From positions 1 through 26,426 of the forward strand of contig JAEZCB010000003.1 of the NCBI GenBank assembly GCA_023412755.1: 26,426 nucleotides of DNA. The letters run 5' to 3'. The notes beneath the pieces were generated by a model. It did no database searches and was not told the DNA's origin. It saw only the letters and a program-made list of their open reading frames with translations. The stretch is from Bacteroidota bacterium (lineage in GTDB: Bacteria; Bacteroidota; Bacteroidia; Flavobacteriales_F; PHOS-HE28). Each line of letters opens with the position of its first letter. Positions within the stretch are counted from its first letter, which is position 1. A program made the position numbers and the translations under genes. Below are positions 1-8,174 of the stretch, one piece after another.

Positions 1-39
1 GAGTGCACAGGTGGCACATCATCTATTCGTGGAAAGACC

Positions 40-864
40 ATGAACGACCTGCTGCGCTTCTTCGAAGGATTGGACCCGGTGATGGCCGCCTTGCTTGCCA
101 CCACCTTCACCTGGCTGGTGACCGCAAGTGGTGCGGGTCTGGTTTTCATTTTCAAGAGCCTTTCGCGGAAATGGCTCGATGCCATGCTTGGCTTCACCGG
201 CGGGGTTATGGTGGCGGCGAGCTTCTGGAGTCTGCTGGCACCTGCTATCGAAATGAGTGAAGGCCTTGGCTGGCCCACCTGGCTCCCCGCTGCGGTGGGC
301 TTCGCATTTGGTGCCGTATTCCTGTACACACTGGACAAATTCCTGCCGCACCTCCACATCAATTTCGACCCCGCCCAAAAGGAAGGCATGGCCACCAAAT
401 GGCACAAGACCACACTGCTGGTGCTTGCGATCACCCTGCACAACATACCCGAAGGCCTTGCAGTAGGCGTGCTCTTCGGTGGTGTGGCCGCCGGCATACC
501 GGAGGCCACGATCGGCGGTGCGGTGGCGCTGGCGCTCGGAATAGGCCTTCAGAATTTCCCTGAAGGGATCGCGGTGGCCATGCCTTTGCGAAGGATGGGC
601 GTAAGCCGGAGGAGGAGTTTCTTCTACGGACAACTCAGTGCCATAGTGGAACCTGTTGCCGGTGTGATCGGTGCGTTGGCCGTACTGTGGATGCAGCCGC
701 TCCTTCCCTTTGCCCTTTCATTCGCCGCAGGTGCCATGATCTATGTGGTGATCGAGGAGGTGATCCCCGAAACGCAACAGGACAGGAATACCGACCTTGC
801 CACGTTGGGATTCATCGGCGGCTTCATCGTGATGATGATCCTGGATGTGGCACTGGCGCCGTGA
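40..864 (+). CDS. ZIP family divalent metal transporter
   Basis: An inner-membrane transporter of the ZIP (SLC39-like) family, which moves Zn2+ or related divalent metals into the cytoplasm. The 274-residue length and roughly eight hydrophobic segments fit the bacterial ZupT-like branch. Two signature motifs are visible: HNIPEG at about residues 134-139 (TM4) and QNFPEG at about 177-182 (TM5), which together form the binuclear metal site in this family. A short loop containing HLHINFD lies between TM3 and TM4 and could bind metal. The frame is open back to the window edge, but the ATG at 40 follows a purine-rich GGAAAG and gives the usual N-terminus. Its stop abuts the stop of the convergent NUDIX gene within TGATCA. 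Metal specificity cannot be read from the sequence. Confidence 0.93.
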   Translation: MNDLLRFFEGLDPVMAALLATTFTWLVTASGAGLVFIFKSLSRKWLDAMLGFTGGVMVAASFWSLLAPAIEMSEGLGWPTWLPAAVGFAFGAVFLYTLDKFLPHLHINFDPAQKEGMATKWHKTTLLVLAITLHNIPEGLAVGVLFGGVAAGIPEATIGGAVALALGIGLQNFPEGIAVAMPLRRMGVSRRRSFFYGQLSAIVEPVAGVIGALAVLWMQPLLPFALSFAAGAMIYVVIEEVIPETQQDRNTDLATLGFIGGFIVMMILDVALAP

Positions 865-1380
865 TCATACACGCCACACCCGCCGCTCCAGTTCCCGGAA
901 CAATTCGGCCTGGCCTTCCACTGCCACTGAACAAGCCCGATCGATCGACATCCATTCCACCCGATCGATCTCCGGGAATTGTTGAAGCTTCCCGCTTTTT
1001 GGTGGCCATTCAACGGTGAAGCAATTGCTCTTCTGGACGGTGGGATCGAAGTCGCCTTCCAGCGCCCATGCCTTCACCCGCTTGCCACCCTTCTGGCGGA
1101 TCTCTGGAAGTGCGAGAAAGTCACCCTCTGGTAACGTCCCGATCTCTTCCTCGAACTCGCGTCTGGCGGTAGCCAGCGGATCCTCCCCTTTCTCCACCAG
1201 TCCTTTGGGGATGCTCCAAGCTCCTGCATCCCTATTCGCCCAGAAAGGACCGCCCATGTGCCCAAGAAGCACCTGGAGTTGTGCGCCGTGGAAGCGATAG
1301 AGAACAATACCTGCGCTGATCACCAGAAGGCTTGGATCACCGTGTGACCATGAAACGCTTCCGAGCCACTGGCGAACCAT
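865..1380 (-). CDS. NUDIX hydrolase (MutT-like)
   Basis: A cytoplasmic NUDIX pyrophosphohydrolase that cleaves a nucleoside diphosphate linked to another moiety. The full NUDIX box G-x5-E-x7-RE-x2-EE-x-G is seen at residues 60-81 (GLVEKGE...REFEEEIG), and it is preceded by the GPFW...GAWSIPKG segment typical of a bacterial subgroup of about 150 residues. Substrate is unknown. The ATG at 1380 lies 44 nt inside the 3' end of the upstream T9SS-cargo gene. A GTG at 1323, just after that gene's stop, would give a 152-residue protein starting at ISAGIVLYR, closer to the family's usual N-terminus, and is a serious alternative. It is probably co-transcribed with the T9SS gene. The stop abuts the ZIP gene stop head-on. 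Confidence 0.9.
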   Translation of the reverse strand: MVRQWLGSVSWSHGDPSLLVISAGIVLYRFHGAQLQVLLGHMGGPFWANRDAGAWSIPKGLVEKGEDPLATARREFEEEIGTLPEGDFLALPEIRQKGGKRVKAWALEGDFDPTVQKSNCFTVEWPPKSGKLQQFPEIDRVEWMSIDRACSVAVEGQAELFRELERRVWRV

Positions 1381-2782
1381 CCGCAGTCCGGATCACCAGA
1401 TGGTAGTATCCAGCATGCAAGGCATCCACATCGATCGTGGCCGAGGCCTGCTGCTGAAGGACCAACCGGCCCTGTGGATCATGGATCTCCAACCGATGCC
1501 CGGCCAGTGTTCCATCCCACCGCAGATACAGCTTGGCCACCGCAGGAACAGGCCATACCCGCAGTTCCGGCACAGCCGGATCCACGATGCCGATGGCACC
1601 GGAAAGTGTGGCGGAACGGTAGATGATCGCATCCTCATAGGGATCGGCGTACACCACATGGAACGTCCCGTTGGCAAATGCGATATCCGGCGAAACCTGG
1701 GGACCGAGCAACTCAACATTCACCGTGTCGGGATCACTGAACTGGACCATACCTGGCACCTTCACCGCGAACAGCACCTCGGTCTGCCCCAGCACCAGTT
1801 GCTGCCACACCACGGCCACAGTATCCCCTGCCGCAGCGATCCTCGGATGGTTCTGTTGCAGCGTTTGGGGTTGTCCGGGGTGGACCTGTACCACCGGGGC
1901 GGTGGCCAGATCGGAAAGAGCGGCCGCACCCACGTACACCTTGCCGCCCATCACCGCTGCCGACATCCATGCATAGCGCAGAGTGTCACCATCGATATGA
2001 CCGTCAGGGCCGGAGGCGGGGCAGGCGTGGAGCGTCCATTCCGTGGGATCGAGTTCCGCCCCTTGATCGAAGGATACGCCACCATCACTGGACTTCGCGC
2101 CCCAGATCACGCGCTCATTCAATGTGGCATCTCTGAAAAGTGCCACCACATGATCACCCTCCGCCACGATCTGGCCGGGGCAGCAGTCACAATCCTCACC
2201 TGTGGTGAATGGAGAACTCACATCCAAAGGCGGCTGTACCGCACCATCCACCACCCGGGTGACCATGTACCGGTGATCGGCTTCCTGCATATCGATCCTC
2301 ATATACTGCACCAGCACATCGCCTGTGGTGTTCACAGCCACCGATGAGAATCGGGACTTGTATCCGGGGATCACATCCACCCGCAGCGTATCGCTCCATG
2401 TATAGCCTCCATCATTGCTGCTTACGAGGTAGATGCCACCCGTATTCTCCGGGATCCGCTTCATGACCGCATGCACCGATCCGCCCTGTGCCACAAGATC
2501 GCTACCCTGCCAGTCGGCCGCGGCCACACTCATGCCGGCGGGATGGATCTGTATCGGCGTACTGAAATCCACACCTTCCTTCATCGCCACATAGTTGGCA
2601 TTCGCTTCGGCCCAAAGCACCACCGGCGAGTGTTCCGCGGTAAGCACGATGCGTGGACGGATCAGATCCTGTGATCCACGGTGCACCACAATGGGATCGC
2701 TCCATTGCACCACTACGTCCTGTGCTGGGAGTAGCAAGGGTATGGAGATCGTCAAGACGGATAAATACCGAAGCGGTCGCAT
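1337..2782 (-). CDS. Secreted sialidase-like (BNR) protein with T9SS C-terminal sorting domain
   Basis: A 481-residue exported protein. Residues 1-20 form a Sec signal peptide ending LLLPA|QD. Two Asp-box/BNR motifs, SNDGGYTW (about 122-129) and SSDGGVSF (about 231-238), indicate a sialidase-like beta-propeller. A Cys cluster CDCCPG (about 198-203) and a later Cys at about 254 are also present. Residues 407-481 (WPVPA..., LEIHDPQGR, final MVTR) look like a type A T9SS sorting domain, which directs transfer across the outer membrane and attachment or release at the cell surface. No catalytic sialidase residues were confidently identified, so it may bind or act on glycans or be structural. The ATG at 2782 lies only 4 nt from a good -7 promoter element. 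It is divergent from the envelope operon starting at 2826. Confidence 0.85.
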   Translation of the reverse strand: MRPLRYLSVLTISIPLLLPAQDVVVQWSDPIVVHRGSQDLIRPRIVLTAEHSPVVLWAEANANYVAMKEGVDFSTPIQIHPAGMSVAAADWQGSDLVAQGGSVHAVMKRIPENTGGIYLVSSNDGGYTWSDTLRVDVIPGYKSRFSSVAVNTTGDVLVQYMRIDMQEADHRYMVTRVVDGAVQPPLDVSSPFTTGEDCDCCPGQIVAEGDHVVALFRDATLNERVIWGAKSSDGGVSFDQGAELDPTEWTLHACPASGPDGHIDGDTLRYAWMSAAVMGGKVYVGAAALSDLATAPVVQVHPGQPQTLQQNHPRIAAAGDTVAVVWQQLVLGQTEVLFAVKVPGMVQFSDPDTVNVELLGPQVSPDIAFANGTFHVVYADPYEDAIIYRSATLSGAIGIVDPAVPELRVWPVPAVAKLYLRWDGTLAGHRLEIHDPQGRLVLQQQASATIDVDALHAGYYHLVIRTADGSPVARKRFMVTR

Positions 2783-2786
2783 GTTC

Positions 2787-2794
2787 CAAAGCTA
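2787..2794 (-). promoter_or_regulatory. Bacteroidota -7 promoter element (TAGCTTTG)
   Basis: The minus strand reads TAGCTTTG, a perfect match to the Bacteroidota -7 consensus TAnnTTTG. A TTA (consensus TTG) sits 19 nt upstream, the same spacing as in the HU promoter. Only four bases (GAAC) separate it from the ATG at 2782, so the transcript would be leaderless or nearly so. Confidence 0.5.
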
Positions 2795-2825
2795 AAGAGC
2801 CTACATGCCATCTTAACTTGAATGC

Positions 2826-3569
2826 GTGAATGCCGGATCGAATGTGGAGTGGTGCCATTCCTTTGGCTGGAGCCTAGGCATCCTATTGTGCATACTGCTA
2901 GCCCCACAGGCGTTGCCTCAGACACAGGAGCGACCCAACGCCGTTTTCTTTCCAGCGCCGATGCAGGACAAGGGCTGGATCCCTGCCATAGGTATCGTGA
3001 CCATGGCCACACCCGAGGAGATCACCGAGGAATTCCAGCATCGTGTACCTGCGCTGGATATTCAGCTTCTACGCCAGGTGCATGGTGGCTTGCACATTGC
3101 TGCACGGGCATGGGTGCAGGTGCTGCAAAATCAGGCCATGTTGGGCCTACGGTATGCGCGCCCGCTCGGCGCGCGTTTCTCCACTTCCGTTGGCGGCGAC
3201 TTTTCCGCATGGAAAGGGCACCTTTTGGTGGAGGATCTCGATACCGACGCAAGCGGATGGAGTGCCTACCCGAACCTGTCCCTTGGCTACAGGGCGGGGC
3301 AAGATGTATTGATCACCCTGAAAGGTGAGGCAGTGCTCCATCTGGATCATCGGGTGCGTGTGGGGGAGATAGAGATCACCCGGGATGTGCGCCGCTTCAA
3401 TGGAATGGCGTGGTCATTGTACGTTGAGCAACCATTCTTTGGCAAGCATCATCTGGCTTTGGGCTTCACCGCACGGTATACCGAATTCTACTGGGCCACA
3501 TGGGCCTTGTTCAACACGTATGAAAGGAAACTTCTTTATCGCCATATAACCATCGCATTCATTCCATGA
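2826..3569 (+). CDS. Exported outer-membrane beta-barrel-like protein, unknown function
   Basis: Not a recognised family. The 247-residue protein starts with a hydrophobic signal-like segment (about residues 12-31, ending QALPQ). The rest is made of alternating short beta-like stretches, many ending in aromatic residues, and finishes with RHITIAFIP, as in small outer-membrane barrels that end on a beta strand. The start is GTG at 2826; an ATG at 2822 is in a different, shorter frame. A second in-frame GTG at codon 7 is possible. Its stop overlaps the next start as ATGA (3566-3569), so it is translationally coupled to the GDPD-type lipoprotein and probably works in the same envelope process. 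The barrel assignment is inference from pattern only. Confidence 0.75.
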   Translation: MNAGSNVEWCHSFGWSLGILLCILLAPQALPQTQERPNAVFFPAPMQDKGWIPAIGIVTMATPEEITEEFQHRVPALDIQLLRQVHGGLHIAARAWVQVLQNQAMLGLRYARPLGARFSTSVGGDFSAWKGHLLVEDLDTDASGWSAYPNLSLGYRAGQDVLITLKGEAVLHLDHRVRVGEIEITRDVRRFNGMAWSLYVEQPFFGKHHLALGFTARYTEFYWATWALFNTYERKLLYRHITIAFIP

Positions 3570-4840
3570 TATTGAGGAACCTACTCTATCTCGCCTTCCC
3601 CACCCTTTTCTCCGCATGCCAGAAGCAGCTGGCGGCACCCATTCCGGAAATGCGCTGGGATCTCTTCGGATCTCCCGAAGCACAACGGGTGCCCGTGGCC
3701 GCGCAGAACAGAATGGAAGGCATATACCGTGTCACCGAAGGCAGCGATCTCTTTGGCGAAGAGGTGGTGCTGAAGTGGACCTACCTGGCCAATGGGCAGG
3801 ACACCACCTACCATGTTTCCATTTTCTGCGAAAAGAACATCGCGTACATGACCGGGGAAGGACGGTTGTTGAATGGTTCGATCCTGCTGAACATGTACTG
3901 GCGTACCCTGGTGAACACCGAGACCGGGCTCACATGGATCACCATGTCTCCAGAACATGGCGCCAACCTGGTGAACGGAGGCGGCGAGATCGGTGCCGAA
4001 AGCATTTTGATAGAAGGCCATTTTGGACGCGGCCAGGAACAACCTGGTAACAAGATCGCCCTCTCCTATGCGCGGCCCTTGAACCCCAAACCTGGTTTCC
4101 ATGTGCTGGCACATCGTGGTGGTGGCAGGAATGCGGACCAGATGCCCGCCTCGGAGAATTCGGTGGAGCTGATCCGGAAAGCGACACAGTTGGGAGCCAC
4201 CGGCGTGGAGATCGATGTGAAGCTCACCAGCGACGATATGCCGGTGCTTTATCATGATGATAACCTGAACCCACGGCTGGTGCAGGATGTGGGGCTCCAT
4301 GGCCCAATACGCGAATATTCCTACGCGCAACTGGAGTCGTTGGTGCGGCTGGTGAATGGGGAGAAGATCCCCACGCTTGCCCAGGCCTTGCACACCATCA
4401 TCCACCAGACGGATCTGAAGTACGTGTGGCTGGACATCAAGTACGAAGGGCCCATGGAACCGGTACGGGCGGTGCAGCAGGAGTATGTGCAGGTGGCGCA
4501 AAACCTTGGTCGCGACGTACGCATACTCATCGGTCTGCCCGGGCAGGACCAGGTGGACAAGTTCCTGCAGCTACCGGATCACCAGAACATCCCATCACTG
4601 TGTGAAATGTCCCTCGATGTGGTGCGGCAGACGAACTCCGAGATCTGGGCGCCCATGTGGGTAATGGGGCAGCAGAACGGCAATGAGCAGGAGATGCAGG
4701 CCGAAGGGCGCAAGGTCTTCGTTTGGACGATGGATGTGGCCGGATTCATACAACAATACATGTACGAAGGCGGCTACGATGGCATCCTAAGCAACTTCCC
4801 GAGCCTTGTGGCCTATTACCACTATACACGTCCGCAGTAG
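3566..4840 (+). CDS. Glycerophosphodiester phosphodiesterase-family lipoprotein
   Basis: A 424-residue protein with an N-terminal lipoprotein-like signal (TLFSAC, Cys18), so probably anchored in the periplasm or outer membrane. Residues about 180-420 form a GDPD TIM barrel: HRGGGRN at 183-189 with the catalytic HR, EIDVK at 215-219, and YHDDN with the second catalytic His at 230. These are the metal-binding and catalytic positions used to hydrolyse glycerophosphodiesters to sn-glycerol 3-phosphate plus an alcohol. ENS replaces the common ENT after the HRG motif. Residues about 45-170 form an extra beta-rich domain (EGIYRV..., GEGRLLNGSILL) ahead of the catalytic domain, of unknown role. It overlaps its neighbours on both sides (4 nt and 35 nt), which indicates an operon. 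Confidence 0.88.
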   Translation: MILRNLLYLAFPTLFSACQKQLAAPIPEMRWDLFGSPEAQRVPVAAQNRMEGIYRVTEGSDLFGEEVVLKWTYLANGQDTTYHVSIFCEKNIAYMTGEGRLLNGSILLNMYWRTLVNTETGLTWITMSPEHGANLVNGGGEIGAESILIEGHFGRGQEQPGNKIALSYARPLNPKPGFHVLAHRGGGRNADQMPASENSVELIRKATQLGATGVEIDVKLTSDDMPVLYHDDNLNPRLVQDVGLHGPIREYSYAQLESLVRLVNGEKIPTLAQALHTIIHQTDLKYVWLDIKYEGPMEPVRAVQQEYVQVAQNLGRDVRILIGLPGQDQVDKFLQLPDHQNIPSLCEMSLDVVRQTNSEIWAPMWVMGQQNGNEQEMQAEGRKVFVWTMDVAGFIQQYMYEGGYDGILSNFPSLVAYYHYTRPQ

Positions 4841-5417
4841 CTGCCTGCTGCTCCTGCTGCTAGGGCAGTTGCCCGTGGCCGCCATGGTGCAGGATACCAT
4901 CATGGCAGCACCACGGAAGCTGGTGATATCAGGTGCGGCAGGGATCTCCTGGTTCGCGGCCATACCGGGCTTACCCAGCCATCTGGAGACCAGGGTGCAT
5001 CGGCTGGGACCTTCATTCAGTGGCCGGGTGATGTGGCACCCCGGATACCTCCTGCGTGCCGGCATCGAAAGCGGCCATACCCACCTGTATTCCTATGATC
5101 TTCAAGCAGCGGGAAGCAGCGGTTCCGTTCGGCTGGATGGGGTTCCACTCCTGGTGCAGTTCGCCATGCCGGTGGGTGAAAGAGTGGAAGTATATGCAGG
5201 TTACGGTACTTACCGCCTCACCAGCACACTTGACTTTCTGGGCCGGGTGCGAACCTCGTTCTTCAGTCAGGGATATTCCGCCGCATTAGCTTATCGTATT
5301 CCATTGCAAGATCGTTGGGGCATGGTGATGGAATTGAAGTGGATGAACGCTTTTGTGACAGGCCATCATGTACTGGCGCTGCAATGGCGCATGGATCTTG
5401 ATGCATGGAGATGGTGA
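4806..5417 (+). CDS. Small exported beta-barrel-like protein, unknown function
   Basis: Not a recognised family. The 203-residue protein has a strongly hydrophobic signal segment (SSCLLLLLLGQLPVAA) followed by alternating beta-like stretches with aromatic ends (SFSGRVMW, VYAGYGTYRLTS, FFSQGYSAALAYRI) and ends in a strand-like HHVLALQWRMDL, consistent with a small outer-membrane barrel. No ATG lies before the signal segment, so a TTG at 4806, inside the end of the GDPD gene, is the likely start. The first ATG, at 4884, would remove the signal peptide. Its 3' end overlaps the phosphoesterase gene by 13 nt. Because signal peptide and position both favour the TTG, the gene is real even though the start codon is weak. 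Confidence 0.72.
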   Translation: MWPITTIHVRSSCLLLLLLGQLPVAAMVQDTIMAAPRKLVISGAAGISWFAAIPGLPSHLETRVHRLGPSFSGRVMWHPGYLLRAGIESGHTHLYSYDLQAAGSSGSVRLDGVPLLVQFAMPVGERVEVYAGYGTYRLTSTLDFLGRVRTSFFSQGYSAALAYRIPLQDRWGMVMELKWMNAFVTGHHVLALQWRMDLDAWRW

Positions 5418-6376
5418 AGCGGAAGTTCCACTGCGGCATGCTGATCGCTGCCCTGCTGTGCATGACGGTCTCACGCGCACAGGAGAAGAAGCCTTGCTCC
5501 GCCATCATGGCCTTTGCCAGCGACACGCAGGAACCCATGGCCGTGGAGGAACTGGTGCTAAGAGGCCATGACAACCGCAGGGCCACACGGGAACTGTTCA
5601 AAGAGATCATCACGCAACGGCCGGCGGAACTTTTCCTCCTGGGAGATGTGGTGAATCTTGGACATAAGGAGGCGCGCTGGACGTACATCGATACAGCCCT
5701 TGCGCAAGCACGGAATGCCGGGATCAACGTGAATGCCATATTGGGCAACCATGAACTCATGGGGCGTGCTTCCCTAGGCGCCATCCGCTTCCAGAGCCGC
5801 TTTCCCCAGCACATCAAGACCGGCTATACAGTGACACGCGATTCCATCGCCGTGGTGCTGCTCAACAGCAATTTCAAGAAGATGTCACGCGCGGAGATAC
5901 GCGAGCAGAATGAATGGTACCAAAGCACGTTGGAACAATTGGATGCTGACAGCAGCATACGTGGGGTGATCGTTTGTTGCCATCATTCTCCGTACAGTTA
6001 CAGCAAACTGGTCGGATCCAACGCGTTTGTGCAGCGGCTTTTCGTGGAGCCATTCCTCGAGCACCACAAAACGAGACTCTTTTTCAGCGGGCATGCGCAC
6101 CTTTTCCAGCACTTCCACAAGGGAGGCAAGGACTTCTTCGTGATCGGTGGTGGCGGCGGACTGATCCATCCGCTAAGCCGGAAAAAGCCACGGGAGGTGG
6201 CGCTCGCTCCGGAATATGCCCCGCTGTTCCACTACCTCACGGTGCAGCTATGCGGTGACAGGTTTCGCCTTGTGAGCCGCCGTCTGCTGGATGATATGAG
6301 CGGCTTCGAGGATGGCGCCGTGTTCGAATTCGATCTGCCGGAAATGGTGGAGGCCGGCCGGGATCAGCGCCATTGA
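5405..6376 (+). CDS. Exported calcineurin-like metallophosphoesterase
   Basis: A 323-residue protein with a signal peptide (residues about 8-25, ending VSRAQ), so exported. It has the calcineurin-type dinuclear metallophosphoesterase motifs in order: SDTQ (about 39-42), GDVVN (about 79-83), GNHE (about 113-116), HHSPYS (about 193-198) and GHAH (about 227-230). The first motif is D-x-Q instead of the usual D-x-H, so one metal ligand differs. The GGGGGLIHP segment follows the last motif. The substrate is unknown; the neighbouring GDPD-type and PLC-like genes suggest phosphomonoester or phosphodiester products of lipid head groups, which is inference. It is the last gene of the overlapping plus-strand set and converges on the PLC-like gene 32 nt away. 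Confidence 0.87.
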   Translation: MEMVKRKFHCGMLIAALLCMTVSRAQEKKPCSAIMAFASDTQEPMAVEELVLRGHDNRRATRELFKEIITQRPAELFLLGDVVNLGHKEARWTYIDTALAQARNAGINVNAILGNHELMGRASLGAIRFQSRFPQHIKTGYTVTRDSIAVVLLNSNFKKMSRAEIREQNEWYQSTLEQLDADSSIRGVIVCCHHSPYSYSKLVGSNAFVQRLFVEPFLEHHKTRLFFSGHAHLFQHFHKGGKDFFVIGGGGGLIHPLSRKKPREVALAPEYAPLFHYLTVQLCGDRFRLVSRRLLDDMSGFEDGAVFEFDLPEMVEAGRDQRH

Positions 6377-6408
6377 GTGAAAAGTGGATGGACCATTATC
6401 CGGGACCG

Positions 6409-7413
6409 CTACTCGTGATCCCGGCCGTGACCCTTACCCTGTTTGTACAACTCCTCCTCCGTCTTCAGAACCGCCTTCAAACTATCGCTCACCTCCTTTT
6501 GTTCGAACCGGTCCAGATCCGGTTGCCCGGCATTCACCCAGGCGCTGTACCAGAAACTTCCCACTGAAATGATGGAGGCGTTCATCCGCCGCTCCACCAT
6601 GCCGGCCATGGCGGCCTCGTATGCAAGGGTGAACTCACGTGAATAAGTGCGCATGCCACTGCGCCCGCGATCCTCGAACACATACTTGCGGTCCGGAGGA
6701 AACTCCTTGCTTAAACGCTTCTCTATTCCCAAAACAGAATCGACCAGGATATGACTTTCTCTTACCGCCATCCAGGCCGCCTCCAGCGGATCCTCGATGT
6801 ATATGGCCCGGCCCACAAGATGATCATAGGTCTCGGCCGAAAGTTCTGGGATCCTAGACTCCCAAAAGGCGTGTATACCATGTTGATCGGTGAGTTGGCC
6901 ATTGTAATTCTTGGTGGTGTGCAACGGTACATGGGCATCTCCGATGTAATGGCCTATATCCGCACAGTAGCGCAGTATCCGGTCCACATCACCACGCTGG
7001 AAAGCGCGGATCAGCCGGCCGAACATCACCTCGATATGCCATGGCACTATGCCGTAAGCCTGTAGTGTATCCTCGGTGTATTTCGCAATGGCATCCTCCC
7101 ATTTCTTCGGCATCGCTTCGAAAGGATCTCCGCCATGCTGGGCATAATGATCGATGTCTATGTAATGGCGTTGCGCCTCACCTTCCACCGCATACCGGCG
7201 TCGGTCGGGATCCACCGCATGATCCGAGATGAAATCGATGTGCCGCTTGAAGAAGGGGAACATGTCCGGTGGCAATGTGAAGCACGCCATCCGGTTGATC
7301 CGCTTATGTCCGTAGAAACCCCATGCATTCGCAGGTTCCACCACCTGTGCTGGCCACAACGCTATGCCTGCTGCGGCAAGAAGCAGTACCAGGATGGCGG
7401 TTTTGGGGATCAT
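6409..7413 (-). CDS. Exported zinc-dependent phospholipase C / S1-P1 nuclease-fold protein
   Basis: A 334-residue protein with signal peptide 1-30 (cleavage after ANA). The predicted mature N-terminus is Trp31 in WGFYGHKRIN; in Bacillus-type PLC the N-terminal Trp amino group is itself a zinc ligand. Further putative ligands are His36, H155-x3-D159, H161, H165, H178, H181 and E185 (IGHYIGDAHVPLH, QHGIHAFWE), which fit the trinuclear zinc site shared by PLC and P1 nuclease. It should act in the periplasm or outside the cell on phosphodiester bonds of phospholipids or nucleic acids; which one cannot be decided here. Its ATG overlaps the comB stop (ATGA, 7410-7413), so it is the last gene of the minus-strand run. 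Confidence 0.87.
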   Translation of the reverse strand: MIPKTAILVLLLAAAGIALWPAQVVEPANAWGFYGHKRINRMACFTLPPDMFPFFKRHIDFISDHAVDPDRRRYAVEGEAQRHYIDIDHYAQHGGDPFEAMPKKWEDAIAKYTEDTLQAYGIVPWHIEVMFGRLIRAFQRGDVDRILRYCADIGHYIGDAHVPLHTTKNYNGQLTDQHGIHAFWESRIPELSAETYDHLVGRAIYIEDPLEAAWMAVRESHILVDSVLGIEKRLSKEFPPDRKYVFEDRGRSGMRTYSREFTLAYEAAMAGMVERRMNASIISVGSFWYSAWVNAGQPDLDRFEQKEVSDSLKAVLKTEEELYKQGKGHGRDHE

Positions 7414-8174
7414 TCAGCGGGAACGGGGGTTTGGAGCCGTACCAACTCCCCGTTCTCCAGAACGGGTATCACGCGGCTTTGGTCCGGGGTAAGGCAGTAT
7501 TTCACATCCGGGAGCAGCTTCAACTGTTGTATCCTGCGCCTGCGTGGAGCAGCCTTCACCAGGCTCGCGAAATTGTCCCTTGCCGCCATGTACATGTATT
7601 TGGCCGCTATGGAGGAATCCTCTTCCACACCGAATTTGCCACTGCGCAGGAGACGATCCATGATGGCTCCGGCAAGTGCCGAATCTTCCAGGTTGAACTT
7701 GTCCTTCCAGCCGGAGCACAGGAGCAGGATGTTCTCATTCTGCCGCACCAGCCAATCGCTGAGCGCACTAAGGTTGAGGAATGCTCCGATCACAAGCCGT
7801 TTGGCATCGCGGGCCAGATCGATGGCCTTGGTCCCGTTGGTGGTGGTCATCACGATGGTCTTGCCACGGAGATCCTGATCCACATAGGCCAGGGGCGAAT
7901 TGCCATAGGCGAAACCAGGGACCACTTCGCCATTGCGTTCTGCCGCGGCGATGTAACCGTCCCTGCCTATGTATCGCTGGGCCTCCTCAATAGTGGCCAC
8001 AGGAATGATCCGATCCACCCCGTGCTCGAATGCGGCCACCATGGCCGATGTGGCGCGGAGCACATCGATCACCACCACAATGCCCATATCAGCTGCGTAT
8101 AACGGGTATTGCTGGGGCATGAAACAAACCTCCACCCTGTACTGATAGTCGCTATTCCTGATAGGATCCTGCAT
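7410..8174 (-). CDS. comB: 2-phosphosulfolactate phosphatase family protein (ComB-like)
   Basis: A 254-residue cytoplasmic protein of the ComB family, which in coenzyme M-making archaea dephosphorylates (R)-2-phospho-3-sulfolactate to sulfolactate, using Mg2+. Family blocks are clear: VVIDVLRATSA (residues about 34-44), GFAYGNSPL (about 87-95), TTTNGTKA (about 110-117) and CSGWKDKFNLEDSALAG (about 153-169). Length is normal. No other coenzyme M or sulfolactate gene (comA, comC) is in the window, so the bacterial role is open. Its start overlaps the gcvT stop by one base (TGATG, 8172-8176), and its stop overlaps the next start, so all three genes are coupled. Confidence 0.92.
   Translation of the reverse strand: MQDPIRNSDYQYRVEVCFMPQQYPLYAADMGIVVVIDVLRATSAMVAAFEHGVDRIIPVATIEEAQRYIGRDGYIAAAERNGEVVPGFAYGNSPLAYVDQDLRGKTIVMTTTNGTKAIDLARDAKRLVIGAFLNLSALSDWLVRQNENILLLCSGWKDKFNLEDSALAGAIMDRLLRSGKFGVEEDSSIAAKYMYMAARDNFASLVKAAPRRRRIQQLKLLPDVKYCLTPDQSRVIPVLENGELVRLQTPVPAE

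Noticed and set aside
6400..6424. Inverted repeat CCGGGA/TCCCGG between the convergent phosphoesterase and PLC-like genes
   Set aside because: Only 6 bp with a 13-nt loop and no T tract on either strand; too weak to call a terminator.
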